Shown here piece by piece: positions 8,987 to 16,290 of a stretch of 64,000 nt of DNA (positions are counted from its first letter, which is position 1; each line of letters begins with the position of its first letter). The DNA is from Intrasporangiaceae bacterium URHB0013 (GTDB taxonomy: Bacteria > Actinomycetota > Actinomycetes > Actinomycetales > Dermatophilaceae). The stretch spans positions 124,001 through 188,000 of the forward strand of contig JIBA01000018.1 of the NCBI GenBank assembly GCA_000620545.1, in the 5' to 3' direction. The position numbers and the translations under genes are program-made. The notes beneath the pieces are model-generated. The model searched no databases, was not told the DNA's origin, and saw only the letters and a program-made list of their open reading frames with translations.

Positions 8987-9963
8987 CAGCGGGCCTCCCC
9001 GGAGTCGATGACGGTGCGCAACCGGTCACCCAGCACGGTGAACGACAGCACGAGCAGGAACAGGAACAGGCCGGGGATCGCGAAGTACGTCGGCACGACC
9101 GAGTACCAGCTCACCGAGCTGGCGATCATCTGGCCCCAGGAGGGCTCGGGCGGCACGACGCCGACACCGAGGAACGAGAGGCCTGCCTCGGTGCCGATGT
9201 AGCCCGGGACGGCGAGGGTGACCATGACGATGATCGTCGAGCGCAGGTTGGGCAGGATCTCGCGGAAGACGAGACCGAGGCCCGAGGCGCCGGATGCCCT
9301 TGCCGCCTCGACGAACTCGCGCCGACTGAGCGACATGGTCTGTCCTCGAACGATGCGCGCCAGGTAGGGCCAGCCGAAGACGGAGATGACGACGACGAGC
9401 AGGGACCCGCGGTTGCCGGCGGGCAGCGCCGACAGGACCGCGATCATGAAGATGAGCGCGGGGAAGGCCATGAGAAAGTCCATGACCCGTGAGATCGCGT
9501 GGTCGACCTTTCCGCTGAAGTAGCCGGAGAGCAGCCCGAACGTCACCCCCAGCGCCGTCGTGAGGGCCGTCGCCGCGAGGGCGATGGTCATCGACACGCG
9601 AACGCCGTAGACGATCCTGGCGAAGATGTCCCGGCCACTGCCCGGCTCGACTCCGAACCAGTGCGTGCTGCTGATGCCACCCCAGGGCCCGATGGGCACC
9701 CCGCCGAGGTTGGGGTCGATGGCCGTCTGGTCGAACTCGTACGGCGTCCAGCCGCTCACCATGACGATGAGGGGGGCGAAGACGGCCATGAGGACGATGA
9801 GGCCGATGTAGGTCGCCGACAGCACGGCGCCGACGTCACGGCTCAGCGCTCGCAGCAGACGCGGCCGCGAGGCCGCGGGGGGCGGCCCGACGGGTTGCGT
9901 CGGGCCGCCCGGCCCGCTGTCGGCCGAGAGCTCGACCTCCAGCTCGGTGGGGGCGATCGTCAT
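8986..9963 (-). CDS. Peptide ABC importer permease (OppC/DppC type)
   Basis: A 325-residue inner-membrane permease of the DppC/OppC family. The cytoplasmic N-terminal extension (about 45 residues, Pro/Gly-rich) precedes the first span. The characteristic WFGVEPGSGRDIFARIVYG segment and the coupling loop EFVEAARASGASGLGLVFRE are clear. Five to six spans follow, ending in LSFTVLGDRLRTVIDS, a typical C subunit end. It lies seven bases downstream of the substrate-binding lipoprotein gene and overlaps the OppB-type permease by one base. Gene order here (binding protein, C, B, D, F) is slightly unlike the common A-B-C-D-F order, with C before B. Confidence 0.93.
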   Translation of the reverse strand: MTIAPTELEVELSADSGPGGPTQPVGPPPAASRPRLLRALSRDVGAVLSATYIGLIVLMAVFAPLIVMVSGWTPYEFDQTAIDPNLGGVPIGPWGGISSTHWFGVEPGSGRDIFARIVYGVRVSMTIALAATALTTALGVTFGLLSGYFSGKVDHAISRVMDFLMAFPALIFMIAVLSALPAGNRGSLLVVVISVFGWPYLARIVRGQTMSLSRREFVEAARASGASGLGLVFREILPNLRSTIIVMVTLAVPGYIGTEAGLSFLGVGVVPPEPSWGQMIASSVSWYSVVPTYFAIPGLFLFLLVLSFTVLGDRLRTVIDSGEAR

Positions 9964-9970
9964 CGGTCGG

Positions 9971-11683
9971 TCACTTCTTCGCCGGGTCGCGCAGCCCGAC
10001 GAGGACGTAGTCGATGCCGCCCGTCGCCGCGCCCGGCGACGCGAAGAGCCCTGCGACGTTGCTGCCCGGCAGGTAGACGGCCTGCTCGACGTTGAGGGGA
10101 ACGATCGGCGCGAGCTTCAGGATCTCCTCGTCCAGGTCGCCCCACTGCTTGTTCGCCGCAGCGAGGTCGGTCATGGCGCCGATCTCGTCGATCCGCCTGT
10201 TGATGGTCGGGTCGTCGAGCTGGGCGAGGTTCGGGTTGCCCTTGTCGGTGATGTTGGCACCGTAGAACAGCGGCGGCAGGAACGTGGCGGCCGAGGACGC
10301 CCAGTCGGGGCACCAGCCGGTGATCGCAGCATCATGCTGCTGGGAGCGGGTCGCGATCGTCTCGTAGAACTTGGACGTGTCGATGACGTTGAGCTGGACG
10401 TCGACGCCGATGCGCTGCAGTGACTGCTGGATGGCCTCGGCCTGCTTCTGCATCTTCGGCTGCGACCGGATGTCCAGCACGAGGGGGAAGCCCGAAGACT
10501 GGCCGGCCTCCGCGAGGAGCTTCTTCGCCGTCGCGACATCGCCCGAGTGACCCTCACTCGGGTACAGGTCGAAGTCCTTGTGGCCGGCGACCGTGGTCGG
10601 GAGCACGGTCGTGGAGATCGTTGCCAGCTGGGTGCCGCCGGTGGCGTTCTGGACGGCTGCCTTGTCGATGGCATAGCTGATCGCCTGGCGCACCTTGACG
10701 TCGTCGAGCGGCTTCTTCGTCGTGTTGAGGGACATGTAGGTCGTGCAGACGCCGGACATCCGCAGCACCCGGTCCTTCAGCTGCGGGGTCTGGAGGCGAG
10801 GCAGCGTGGAAGCCTGGATGGTGCCGGCGATGGCGTTGGCGTCAGCGCCCTGCCCGGCCATGAGTCGTTCGTCGATGGTCGCGGCGTCCAGGCCCATGGT
10901 GAAGCGCCAGCCGTCGGGCTTCGCGGTGCGCACCTGGTCGGTCTTGGCGTCCCAGCTCGGGTTGCGCGTCAGCTCGATGAGACTGCCGGGCGTGTACGTC
11001 GCGAGCTTGTACGGTCCGGACGCGACGATCTTCTTGAGGAACGAGTCGCCGGCGCCCGTGCCCTTCGGGAAGGGAGTCATGTTGACCTGGGAGACGACCG
11101 CGTCGAATTCGGGGAAGGCCTTCTTGAGGTGGAAGACGATCGTGCTCGCGTCCGGGGTCTCGATGGTCGGCAGGTCGCCGGAGCGGTAGGGCCCGGCGTA
11201 TCCCTCCGGGGCGTCGATGACCTGCTTCGCGTAGGGGGAGCCGATACCGATCTGCGGGTCCCAGGCGCGGGAGATGCCGAACTTCACCTCGGCGGAGGTG
11301 ATCGGTGTGCCGTCCTCGAACTTCAGGCCCTCCTTGAGGGTGTAGGTCCACGTCTTGCCACCGTCGGACTGCTTGCCCAGGCCGGTGGCGAGGTCGGGGA
11401 CGATCGCGTTGGGGTCCGACGCGTTGCCGGGCGCGGACGTCGTCAGGGTGCGGTAGACGAGTCGGTAGAAGTTGTTGACGCCGCCGTCCCAGCCGCGAGC
11501 CGGGTCGAGGTACGAGAAGTCGGCGTTCTGGAGCACTTCGACCGTGCCGCCCGTGGCCGGCGTCGAGGTGAAGGAGGTGCTGGCGTTCGACGGCCCGCTC
11601 GGGGTGCCGCCACCGCCGCAGGCGCCGAGGGCGAAAGCGGTCGTCGCAGCGAGCGCCACGGTCGTGGTGAGGTGCCGTTTCAT
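9971..11683 (-). CDS. Peptide-binding lipoprotein (SBP family 5)
   Basis: A 570-residue extracellular solute-binding protein of the DppA/OppA family. It has a lipoprotein signal peptide ending in the lipobox LGAC with Cys22, followed by a Gly/Ser/Thr-rich linker, so it should be anchored to the outer face of the membrane. The family core is evident: DPARGWDGGVNNFYRLVYRT near the N-terminus, LKEGLKFEDGTPITSAEVKF and FHLKKAFPEF in the middle, and VRQAISYAIDKAAV later. It captures peptides and hands them to the permease pair. It starts 40 bases after the GH127 glycosidase gene, so glycosidase and importer are probably cotranscribed. A gene next to a beta-L-arabinofuranosidase and prolyl peptidases suggests affinity for (glyco)peptides containing hydroxyproline; ligand specificity is inference. 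Confidence 0.93.
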   Translation of the reverse strand: MKRHLTTTVALAATTAFALGACGGGGTPSGPSNASTSFTSTPATGGTVEVLQNADFSYLDPARGWDGGVNNFYRLVYRTLTTSAPGNASDPNAIVPDLATGLGKQSDGGKTWTYTLKEGLKFEDGTPITSAEVKFGISRAWDPQIGIGSPYAKQVIDAPEGYAGPYRSGDLPTIETPDASTIVFHLKKAFPEFDAVVSQVNMTPFPKGTGAGDSFLKKIVASGPYKLATYTPGSLIELTRNPSWDAKTDQVRTAKPDGWRFTMGLDAATIDERLMAGQGADANAIAGTIQASTLPRLQTPQLKDRVLRMSGVCTTYMSLNTTKKPLDDVKVRQAISYAIDKAAVQNATGGTQLATISTTVLPTTVAGHKDFDLYPSEGHSGDVATAKKLLAEAGQSSGFPLVLDIRSQPKMQKQAEAIQQSLQRIGVDVQLNVIDTSKFYETIATRSQQHDAAITGWCPDWASSAATFLPPLFYGANITDKGNPNLAQLDDPTINRRIDEIGAMTDLAAANKQWGDLDEEILKLAPIVPLNVEQAVYLPGSNVAGLFASPGAATGGIDYVLVGLRDPAKK

Positions 11684-11723
11684 GGTGGCCTTCCAGGGTT
11701 TGGGATGGGTGGGAAACGTGGAG

Positions 11724-13742
11724 TCAGCTCTGGCGCAACCAGACCCGCATCGCAGCGGGTTCGCGGTTGCCCCAGAGGTAGTAGGGGACGAGGGGGACCG
11801 AGGTCACCGGTGACACCGGGCTGGAGGGACCGGCCCCTGTCTCGTCGAGCTCGGGGTAGGGCTCGGCCGAGCGGGCCGGACGGATCTCGACGAGGCCCTC
11901 GACGGCATACGCCGTCACGGGGTCCGACGTGCTCGTCGGGCGCTCCCGGGCCCCGACGAGGACGAGGTCGTCGACGGGGGCCGGGGCGTCCTGCTGCTCG
12001 AGGCAGTGCACGACGGGGCCGCGGAGGACCGCGACGGCTCCGCGGGTCGCGTCGAGGTGCGGGTGGGAGGTGACACGCCGGACCCGCAGCGGCAGGCGCA
12101 GTCGGAGTCGTTCCCCCGCCGCCCAGCGCCGCGTGACGCGGAGCCAGCCGGGCCCGACGCCGGGTACCTCGGTGGTCTCTGCGCCCTCGAGGGTCGCCGT
12201 GGCGCCGACGGCCCAGGCCGGCACACGCAGTGCCAGCGTCCCGGGTGCGTCTGCCGCACGTCGCACGGTCACCTCGACCTCACCGTCGAAGGGGTATGCC
12301 GTCACGACGTCGACGTCGAGCGCGTGGCTGTCGATCCGGCCGGCGGTGAGGATGCCGATCGTCAGTGAGGTGTCGTCCGCCACCGCGACGTGGTCCTGCA
12401 GCTGAGCCATCCAGCGGACGACGTTGGGCGGACAGCACGGGCACCCGAACCAGGCGCGGCGCAGCGGCTCACCCCCGCTCTCGGCACCGGAGCGCTGTTC
12501 GTGGTCGGGTCGGCGCTGGAGGGGGTTGTCGTAGAAGAACGACGCGCCCTCCAGACCCAGCCCGACCGCATACGCGTTGTAGAGGATCCGCTCGACGGCG
12601 TCGAGCACGTCCGCCCGCCCGGTGGCGACGAACAGGCGCCAGCCCCACTGCATGGCCCCGATCGCTGCACACGTCTCGGCGTAGGCGCGCTCGGAGGGCA
12701 GCTCGTAACGATCGCCGAAGGCCTCGTCCGAGTGTCGCGCGCCGAGGCCGCCGGTCAGGTACGACTTCGTGGCGACCATGTCGTCCCAGAGGTGCTCGAG
12801 GTGGGCGAGCAGGTCGGTGTCGCCGGTCTCGACCGCCACGTCGGTGGCTCCGGCTGCGAGGTAGACCATGCGCACCGCATGGCCGGTCACCGAGGTCAGC
12901 TCCCGGAGCGGGGCGTGGTCCTGGAAGTACTCGGCTGGGAAGATCGAGTGCCTGAGGGTGCCGCTCCCCCGCCGGTCGACGAAGAGGCGAGCCTGGCGGA
13001 GGTACGCCGGCTCACCCGTCTCGCGGTAGAGCTCGACGAGCGCCATCTCCACCTCGGGGTGGCCGCAGTAGGCCGGTTCGCCGTCCTCGCCGTAGCGATC
13101 GACCACGAGGTCGGCGAAGCGCCGGGCGACGGCGAGCAGGCGCTGGTCGCCGAGCTGGCGTGACGCGGCGACCGCCGCCTGGACGAGGTGGCCGAGGTTG
13201 TACATCTCGTGGCCCCACGCCAGGTCGGACCAGGGTTCCCGCAGCGCGCCCTCGCCGGCGAACGCGGTCCCGACGTAGCCATCGGGGCGCTGGCCGCGAG
13301 CGATCAGGTCGACGGCGGCCTCGTAGAAGTCCCTCGTGGTACCGAGGCAGCCACTGCTGACAGCTGGGTCGGAGTGGTCCTCGCGGCCGAGCTCGTAGGC
13401 GACACCCTCGAGCGCCTTGTACACGTCGGTGTCGAGGAAGGGGTAGCGGCCCGCGTAGGGCGCCCTGGAGTCGTCGGCGAGGCGCCGGAAGTTCTCGAGG
13501 TTGCCGGCACGCCCCACCTCGCGCACCGTGTGCGGCACGGTGATCTCCCGGTTCCGCCCCTGCCAGTCGGCGAGCAGCCCTGGTCCGAGGCGGACCGCCG
13601 ATGTGCCGAGCGGTCGCCCCAGCGGCCCACGAAGGTCGGCGGCGGGCGCACGGCTGGGCGTCGGAGAAGCAACGTCGAAGGCCGTTCGGGCGGACGCCGG
13701 AGCGGTGGAGGCGGAGCTGACGGGGACGGCAGGGCCGGGCAC
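11724..13742 (-). CDS. GH127 beta-L-arabinofuranosidase, cytoplasmic
   Basis: A 672-residue glycoside hydrolase of family 127 (DUF1680), which removes beta-L-arabinofuranose, the sugar attached to hydroxyproline in plant extensins. The zinc-cysteine active site of the founding Bifidobacterium enzyme HypBA1 is matched in sequence and spacing: E340 in DEAF, E356 and C358 in YAETCAAIG (18 residues from E340 to C358, as from Glu322 to Cys340), and C436-C437 in GCPCCPPN. No signal peptide is visible, so it should act on imported glycopeptides. I prefer the GTG at 13742, which follows AGAGGAG by six bases; a GTG at 13775 also opens the frame, but it lies inside a candidate operator. It heads the leftward operon of importer and prolyl peptidases. 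Linkage to hydroxyproline catabolism makes an extensin-type substrate likely. Confidence 0.92.
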   Translation of the reverse strand: MPGPAVPVSSASTAPASARTAFDVASPTPSRAPAADLRGPLGRPLGTSAVRLGPGLLADWQGRNREITVPHTVREVGRAGNLENFRRLADDSRAPYAGRYPFLDTDVYKALEGVAYELGREDHSDPAVSSGCLGTTRDFYEAAVDLIARGQRPDGYVGTAFAGEGALREPWSDLAWGHEMYNLGHLVQAAVAASRQLGDQRLLAVARRFADLVVDRYGEDGEPAYCGHPEVEMALVELYRETGEPAYLRQARLFVDRRGSGTLRHSIFPAEYFQDHAPLRELTSVTGHAVRMVYLAAGATDVAVETGDTDLLAHLEHLWDDMVATKSYLTGGLGARHSDEAFGDRYELPSERAYAETCAAIGAMQWGWRLFVATGRADVLDAVERILYNAYAVGLGLEGASFFYDNPLQRRPDHEQRSGAESGGEPLRRAWFGCPCCPPNVVRWMAQLQDHVAVADDTSLTIGILTAGRIDSHALDVDVVTAYPFDGEVEVTVRRAADAPGTLALRVPAWAVGATATLEGAETTEVPGVGPGWLRVTRRWAAGERLRLRLPLRVRRVTSHPHLDATRGAVAVLRGPVVHCLEQQDAPAPVDDLVLVGARERPTSTSDPVTAYAVEGLVEIRPARSAEPYPELDETGAGPSSPVSPVTSVPLVPYYLWGNREPAAMRVWLRQS

Positions 13743-13760
13743 GGGGATCTCCTCTGGTGC

Positions 13761-13783
13761 TACGTGATATTTCACTGGTCACG
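13761..13783. promoter_or_regulatory. GntR-type operator upstream of GH127/importer operon
   Basis: The palindrome GTGATATTTCAC (13764-13775) sits about 20 bases upstream of the preferred GH127 start. It lies in a 23-base stretch that matches 13964-13986, in front of the gntR gene, at 18 of 23 positions, including flanking TACGT and TCACG. Two copies flanking a divergent regulator gene, plus a third palindrome at 14783, suggest binding sites of the FCD-type GntR protein encoded at 14044-14724. Its position just ahead of the start codon would allow repression. Confidence 0.65.
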
Positions 13784-13842
13784 CTGGGGATGCGACTGCC
13801 GGGGAGTCAACCACAGCCCGGGGGGCAATGGGAAGACCTGAT

Positions 13843-13856
13843 TGTTAGCGTTCACA
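13843..13856. promoter_or_regulatory. LacI-type operator (GH127 operon promoter)
   Basis: TGTTAGCGTTCACA resembles the palindromic consensus TGTTAGCGCTAACA bound by LacI-family sugar regulators in actinobacteria. A near copy (TGTTAACGCTCACA) lies at 21727-21740 before the exported glycosidase gene. Finding it only before the two glycosidase units suggests a sugar signal, probably arabinose, acting through a LacI protein encoded outside this window (inference). Confidence 0.6.
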
Positions 13857-13942
13857 GAACGCGAAACATGCGGCGAGGAGTCCCTCGCCACAGCGACGGC
13901 CCAGCGGGACAGCGCCGAAGGAAAGTCCGCGCCAGGCAAGCC

Positions 13943-13986
13943 TTGACACGCCCGAGGGAGTACTACGTAAGATATTACTGATCACG
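13943..13986 (+). promoter_or_regulatory. gntR promoter with overlapping operator
   Basis: TTGACA (13943-13948) and TAAGAT (13968-13973), separated by 19 bases, form a sigma-70-like promoter pointing at the gntR gene. The palindrome GTAAGATATTAC (13967-13978) covers the -10 element, which would make the regulator repress its own promoter. The surrounding 23 bases (13964-13986) are closely related to 13761-13783. The long spacer is unusual for a strong promoter but is common in regulated ones. Confidence 0.6.
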
Positions 13987-14043
13987 CACGTGGGTCCTGT
14001 CGCGCTTGCGGCTCCTGACGCCGTGCCAGCGCAAGGAGACCGG

Positions 14044-14724
14044 ATGAGCACGACAGCCGCACCGGGGTCGCTCCGCCGCATCGAGCACACCGAGAGCCTG
14101 CGGGAGCGGGTCCGGCGAGCCCTCGTGGCCGCCATCGTGAGCGGTGAGCTGGCCCCGGGCCAGCTCGTCTCCGTCCCCACTCTCGCAACGCGGTTCAACG
14201 TCTCGGCCACCCCCGTGCGCGAGGCCATCCTCGAGCTCGAGAAGTCGGGCTTCGTCGAGCCGGTCCGCAACAAGGGCTTCCGGATCACTCTCGTCAGTGA
14301 GGAGTCCCTCCGCCACGTGGCCTCCGTCCGCCTCATGATCGAGCCGACGTGCATGGAACGTCTCGCCGCCGCGTTCCCCACCGCCGCGCTGGCCGAGCTG
14401 CGCGCCGGCGCCGACCGCATCGTCGAGGGCGCCCGGACCGGCGACCTCGTCGCCTACCTCGAGGCTGACACGGCGTTCCACGTCCGGCTCACCGCGATGC
14501 TCGGCAATCCCATCGCGGTGGAGATCATCAGCGACCTGCGCAGTCGGGCTCGGCTCCTGGGCCTCTCGGCCATCGCCGGCACCAGCCGCCTCGTCGAGTC
14601 GGCGCAGGAGCACCACGAGCTGCTCGACCTGCTCATTGCGGGTGACGGTCCTGGCGCCCGCGGGCTGATGGAGCGACACATCGGCCACTCGCTCGGGCTG
14701 TGGGCCGGTCACGCGGAGCACTGA
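14044..14724 (+). CDS. GntR-family regulator, FCD domain
   Basis: A 226-residue GntR/FadR-subfamily regulator. The winged helix spans about residues 12-78, with the recognition region VPTLATRFNVSATPVREAIL. The C-terminal FCD ligand domain carries the expected metal/ligand histidines in FHVRLTAMLGN, EHHELLDLL and MERHIGHSL. FCD proteins usually sense small carboxylates or amino acids; here hydroxyproline or a pathway intermediate is the obvious candidate (inference). The ATG at 14044 follows AAGGAGACC. The gene sits between the leftward glycosidase/importer operon and the rightward hydroxyproline operon. Matching palindromes precede it, both operons and, less perfectly, the exported glycosidase gene, so it is probably the local regulator and autoregulated. 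Confidence 0.92.
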   Translation: MSTTAAPGSLRRIEHTESLRERVRRALVAAIVSGELAPGQLVSVPTLATRFNVSATPVREAILELEKSGFVEPVRNKGFRITLVSEESLRHVASVRLMIEPTCMERLAAAFPTAALAELRAGADRIVEGARTGDLVAYLEADTAFHVRLTAMLGNPIAVEIISDLRSRARLLGLSAIAGTSRLVESAQEHHELLDLLIAGDGPGARGLMERHIGHSLGLWAGHAEH

Positions 14725-14782
14725 GCACTGAGCACAGCAGCCCCACGGGTCGGCGCCGTCGACCCGATCGTCCGACGCACAC

Positions 14783-14794
14783 GTGATGGGTCAC
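14783..14794. promoter_or_regulatory. GntR-type operator before the hydroxyproline operon
   Basis: GTGATGGGTCAC repeats the GTRA-N4-TYAC palindrome seen at 13764 and 13967. It lies 38 bases upstream of the first hydroxyproline-catabolic gene, in the 107-base gap after gntR. The preceding ACAC and following GAGTC differ from the other two sites, so only the 12-base core is shared. Repression of the catabolic operon by the GntR protein is the likely role. Confidence 0.55.
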
Positions 14795-14831
14795 GAGTCA
14801 GAGCAAGGCAGACCAGCCGAGAGGAGCACCG

Positions 14832-16019
14832 TTGAGCGACGTCGTCGTCATCGGCGCGGGCATCATCGGCGCCGCCTGCGCCCGGGCCCTCGCGGTCAGC
14901 GGCGCTCGGGTCACCCTGCTCGACCGCGGCTCCCCGGCCACGGCCACGAGCGCGCACGGCGAGGGAAACATCCTCGTCTCGGACAAGGGTCCGGGACCCG
15001 AGCTCGACCTCGCCCGCTACGCCGCGTCACTGTGGCCAGGCCTGTCGGAGGAGCTCGCCGACGAGCTGGGGCCGGCCTTTCCCGCGCTCGAGTACGAACG
15101 CAAGGGGGGACTCGTGGCGGCGACCACCCTGACCGGCGCCGAACCGTTGCTCGCCTTCGCGCGGACCCAGCGCGCGGCCGGGCTCGACGCCAGACCGGTC
15201 GGTGCCGACGCCGCCCTGGTGCTCGAACCGGACCTCTCCCCCGACGTCACCGCTGCCGTCCACTACCCCGAGGATGCCCAGGTGCAGCCCGTCGCGGCTG
15301 CCGAGGCGCTGCTCGCCTCGGCGCGCCGGCGCGGCGTGGACGTACGCGGGGGCACCGAGGTCGTGGGCGCCGTGACGTCCGGAGGACGCATCCGCGGCGT
15401 CCGCACGACGACGGGGACGGTCGAGGCCGACACCGTGGTCGTGGCCGCCGGTCCGTGGTCCGGGGCTGTCGGCCAGCGCCTCGGCGCTCCACTGTCGGTC
15501 CTCCCCCGGCGCGGCATGGTGCTCGTGACGACCCGCATGCCGCACCGCATCCGGCACAAGGTCTACGACGGCGACTACTTCGGCGCCACGCAGTCCGCGG
15601 ACGCGGCCCTGCAGACGTCGGCCGTCGTCGAGTCCACCGCTGCCGGCACCGTGCTCATCGGGTCGAGCCGCGAGCAGGTCGGCTTCGACGTGCGCCTACG
15701 GGTCGACGTGCTGGCGGCGATCGCGAGGAGGGCCCTCCGGCTGTTCCCGACGCTCACCGACGCCAGCATCATGCGCTCGTACCTCGGCTTCCGGCCCTAC
15801 GTCCCCGACCACCTCCCCGTCATCGGCGCGGACGACCGGCTCGCCGGGCTCTGGTTCGCCACCGGTCACGAGGGTGCCGGCATCGGGCTCGCGCCGGCCA
15901 CCGGCGAGATCGTCGCCGCCCTCGTCGGCGGGCGCGTCCCCGCGCTCGACGCCCATCCCTTCCGTCCCGGCCGACCCGGTCTGCTGGGCGCCTCCGGAGA
16001 GGACCACCGTGAGCCGTGA
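14832..16019 (+). CDS. D-hydroxyproline dehydrogenase, DAO-type FAD subunit
   Basis: A 395-residue FAD-dependent oxidoreductase of the D-amino-acid oxidase fold. The dinucleotide-binding motif VVVIGAGIIGAACA is at the N-terminus. The late FRPYVPDHLPVIG and ATGHEGAGIGLAPATGEIV are the usual second FAD contact of glycine/D-amino-acid dehydrogenases. The start is TTG at 14832 after GAGAGGAG. Its downstream partners are a [2Fe-2S] protein and an NAD/FAD-type protein, overlapping by 11 and 4 bases. This is the arrangement of multi-subunit D-hydroxyproline dehydrogenases (Pseudomonas LhpBEF type) and of the related HcnABC and opine/nopaline oxidases. With an epimerase and a deaminase in the same operon, oxidation of cis-4-hydroxy-D-proline to pyrroline-4-hydroxy-2-carboxylate is the best call. 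The electron acceptor is unknown. Confidence 0.85.
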   Translation: MSDVVVIGAGIIGAACARALAVSGARVTLLDRGSPATATSAHGEGNILVSDKGPGPELDLARYAASLWPGLSEELADELGPAFPALEYERKGGLVAATTLTGAEPLLAFARTQRAAGLDARPVGADAALVLEPDLSPDVTAAVHYPEDAQVQPVAAAEALLASARRRGVDVRGGTEVVGAVTSGGRIRGVRTTTGTVEADTVVVAAGPWSGAVGQRLGAPLSVLPRRGMVLVTTRMPHRIRHKVYDGDYFGATQSADAALQTSAVVESTAAGTVLIGSSREQVGFDVRLRVDVLAAIARRALRLFPTLTDASIMRSYLGFRPYVPDHLPVIGADDRLAGLWFATGHEGAGIGLAPATGEIVAALVGGRVPALDAHPFRPGRPGLLGASGEDHREP

Positions 16020-16290
16020 TGACCGCGTGACCATCACCGTGGACGGTGTCCCCGTCGGCGGGCGGGCAGGCCAGTCGATCGCCGGTGTCCTGATCGGCGC
16101 GGGCGAGCAGGCTTGGCGCACCACGTCGTTCGCCAGTGCAGCCCGCGGGGTCTTCTGCGGCATCGGCGTGTGCTTCGACTGCGTGGTGGAGGTCAACGGC
16201 CTCGCCGACGTGCGGGCCTGCCTGCGCCGAGCGCGCGACGGTGACGTCGTCGTCCGTCAGCACATCGCACCGCCGGAGGTGATCCCATGA
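16009..16290 (+). CDS. D-hydroxyproline dehydrogenase, [2Fe-2S] subunit
   Basis: A 93-residue ferredoxin-like protein. The cluster cysteines are C50, C55 and C58 (GVFCGIGVCFDCVV) with C71 downstream (RACLRR), the pattern of the small subunit of HcnA/OoxA-type dehydrogenases. It should relay electrons between the two flavoprotein subunits. The GTG at 16009 follows GGAGAGG and lies inside the end of the DAO-type gene (11-base overlap); the stop overlaps the next ATG (ATGA). The overlap chain implies fixed stoichiometry of the three subunits. It is too short and too specialised to be a free-standing ferredoxin. Confidence 0.85.
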   Translation: MSRDDRVTITVDGVPVGGRAGQSIAGVLIGAGEQAWRTTSFASAARGVFCGIGVCFDCVVEVNGLADVRACLRRARDGDVVVRQHIAPPEVIP

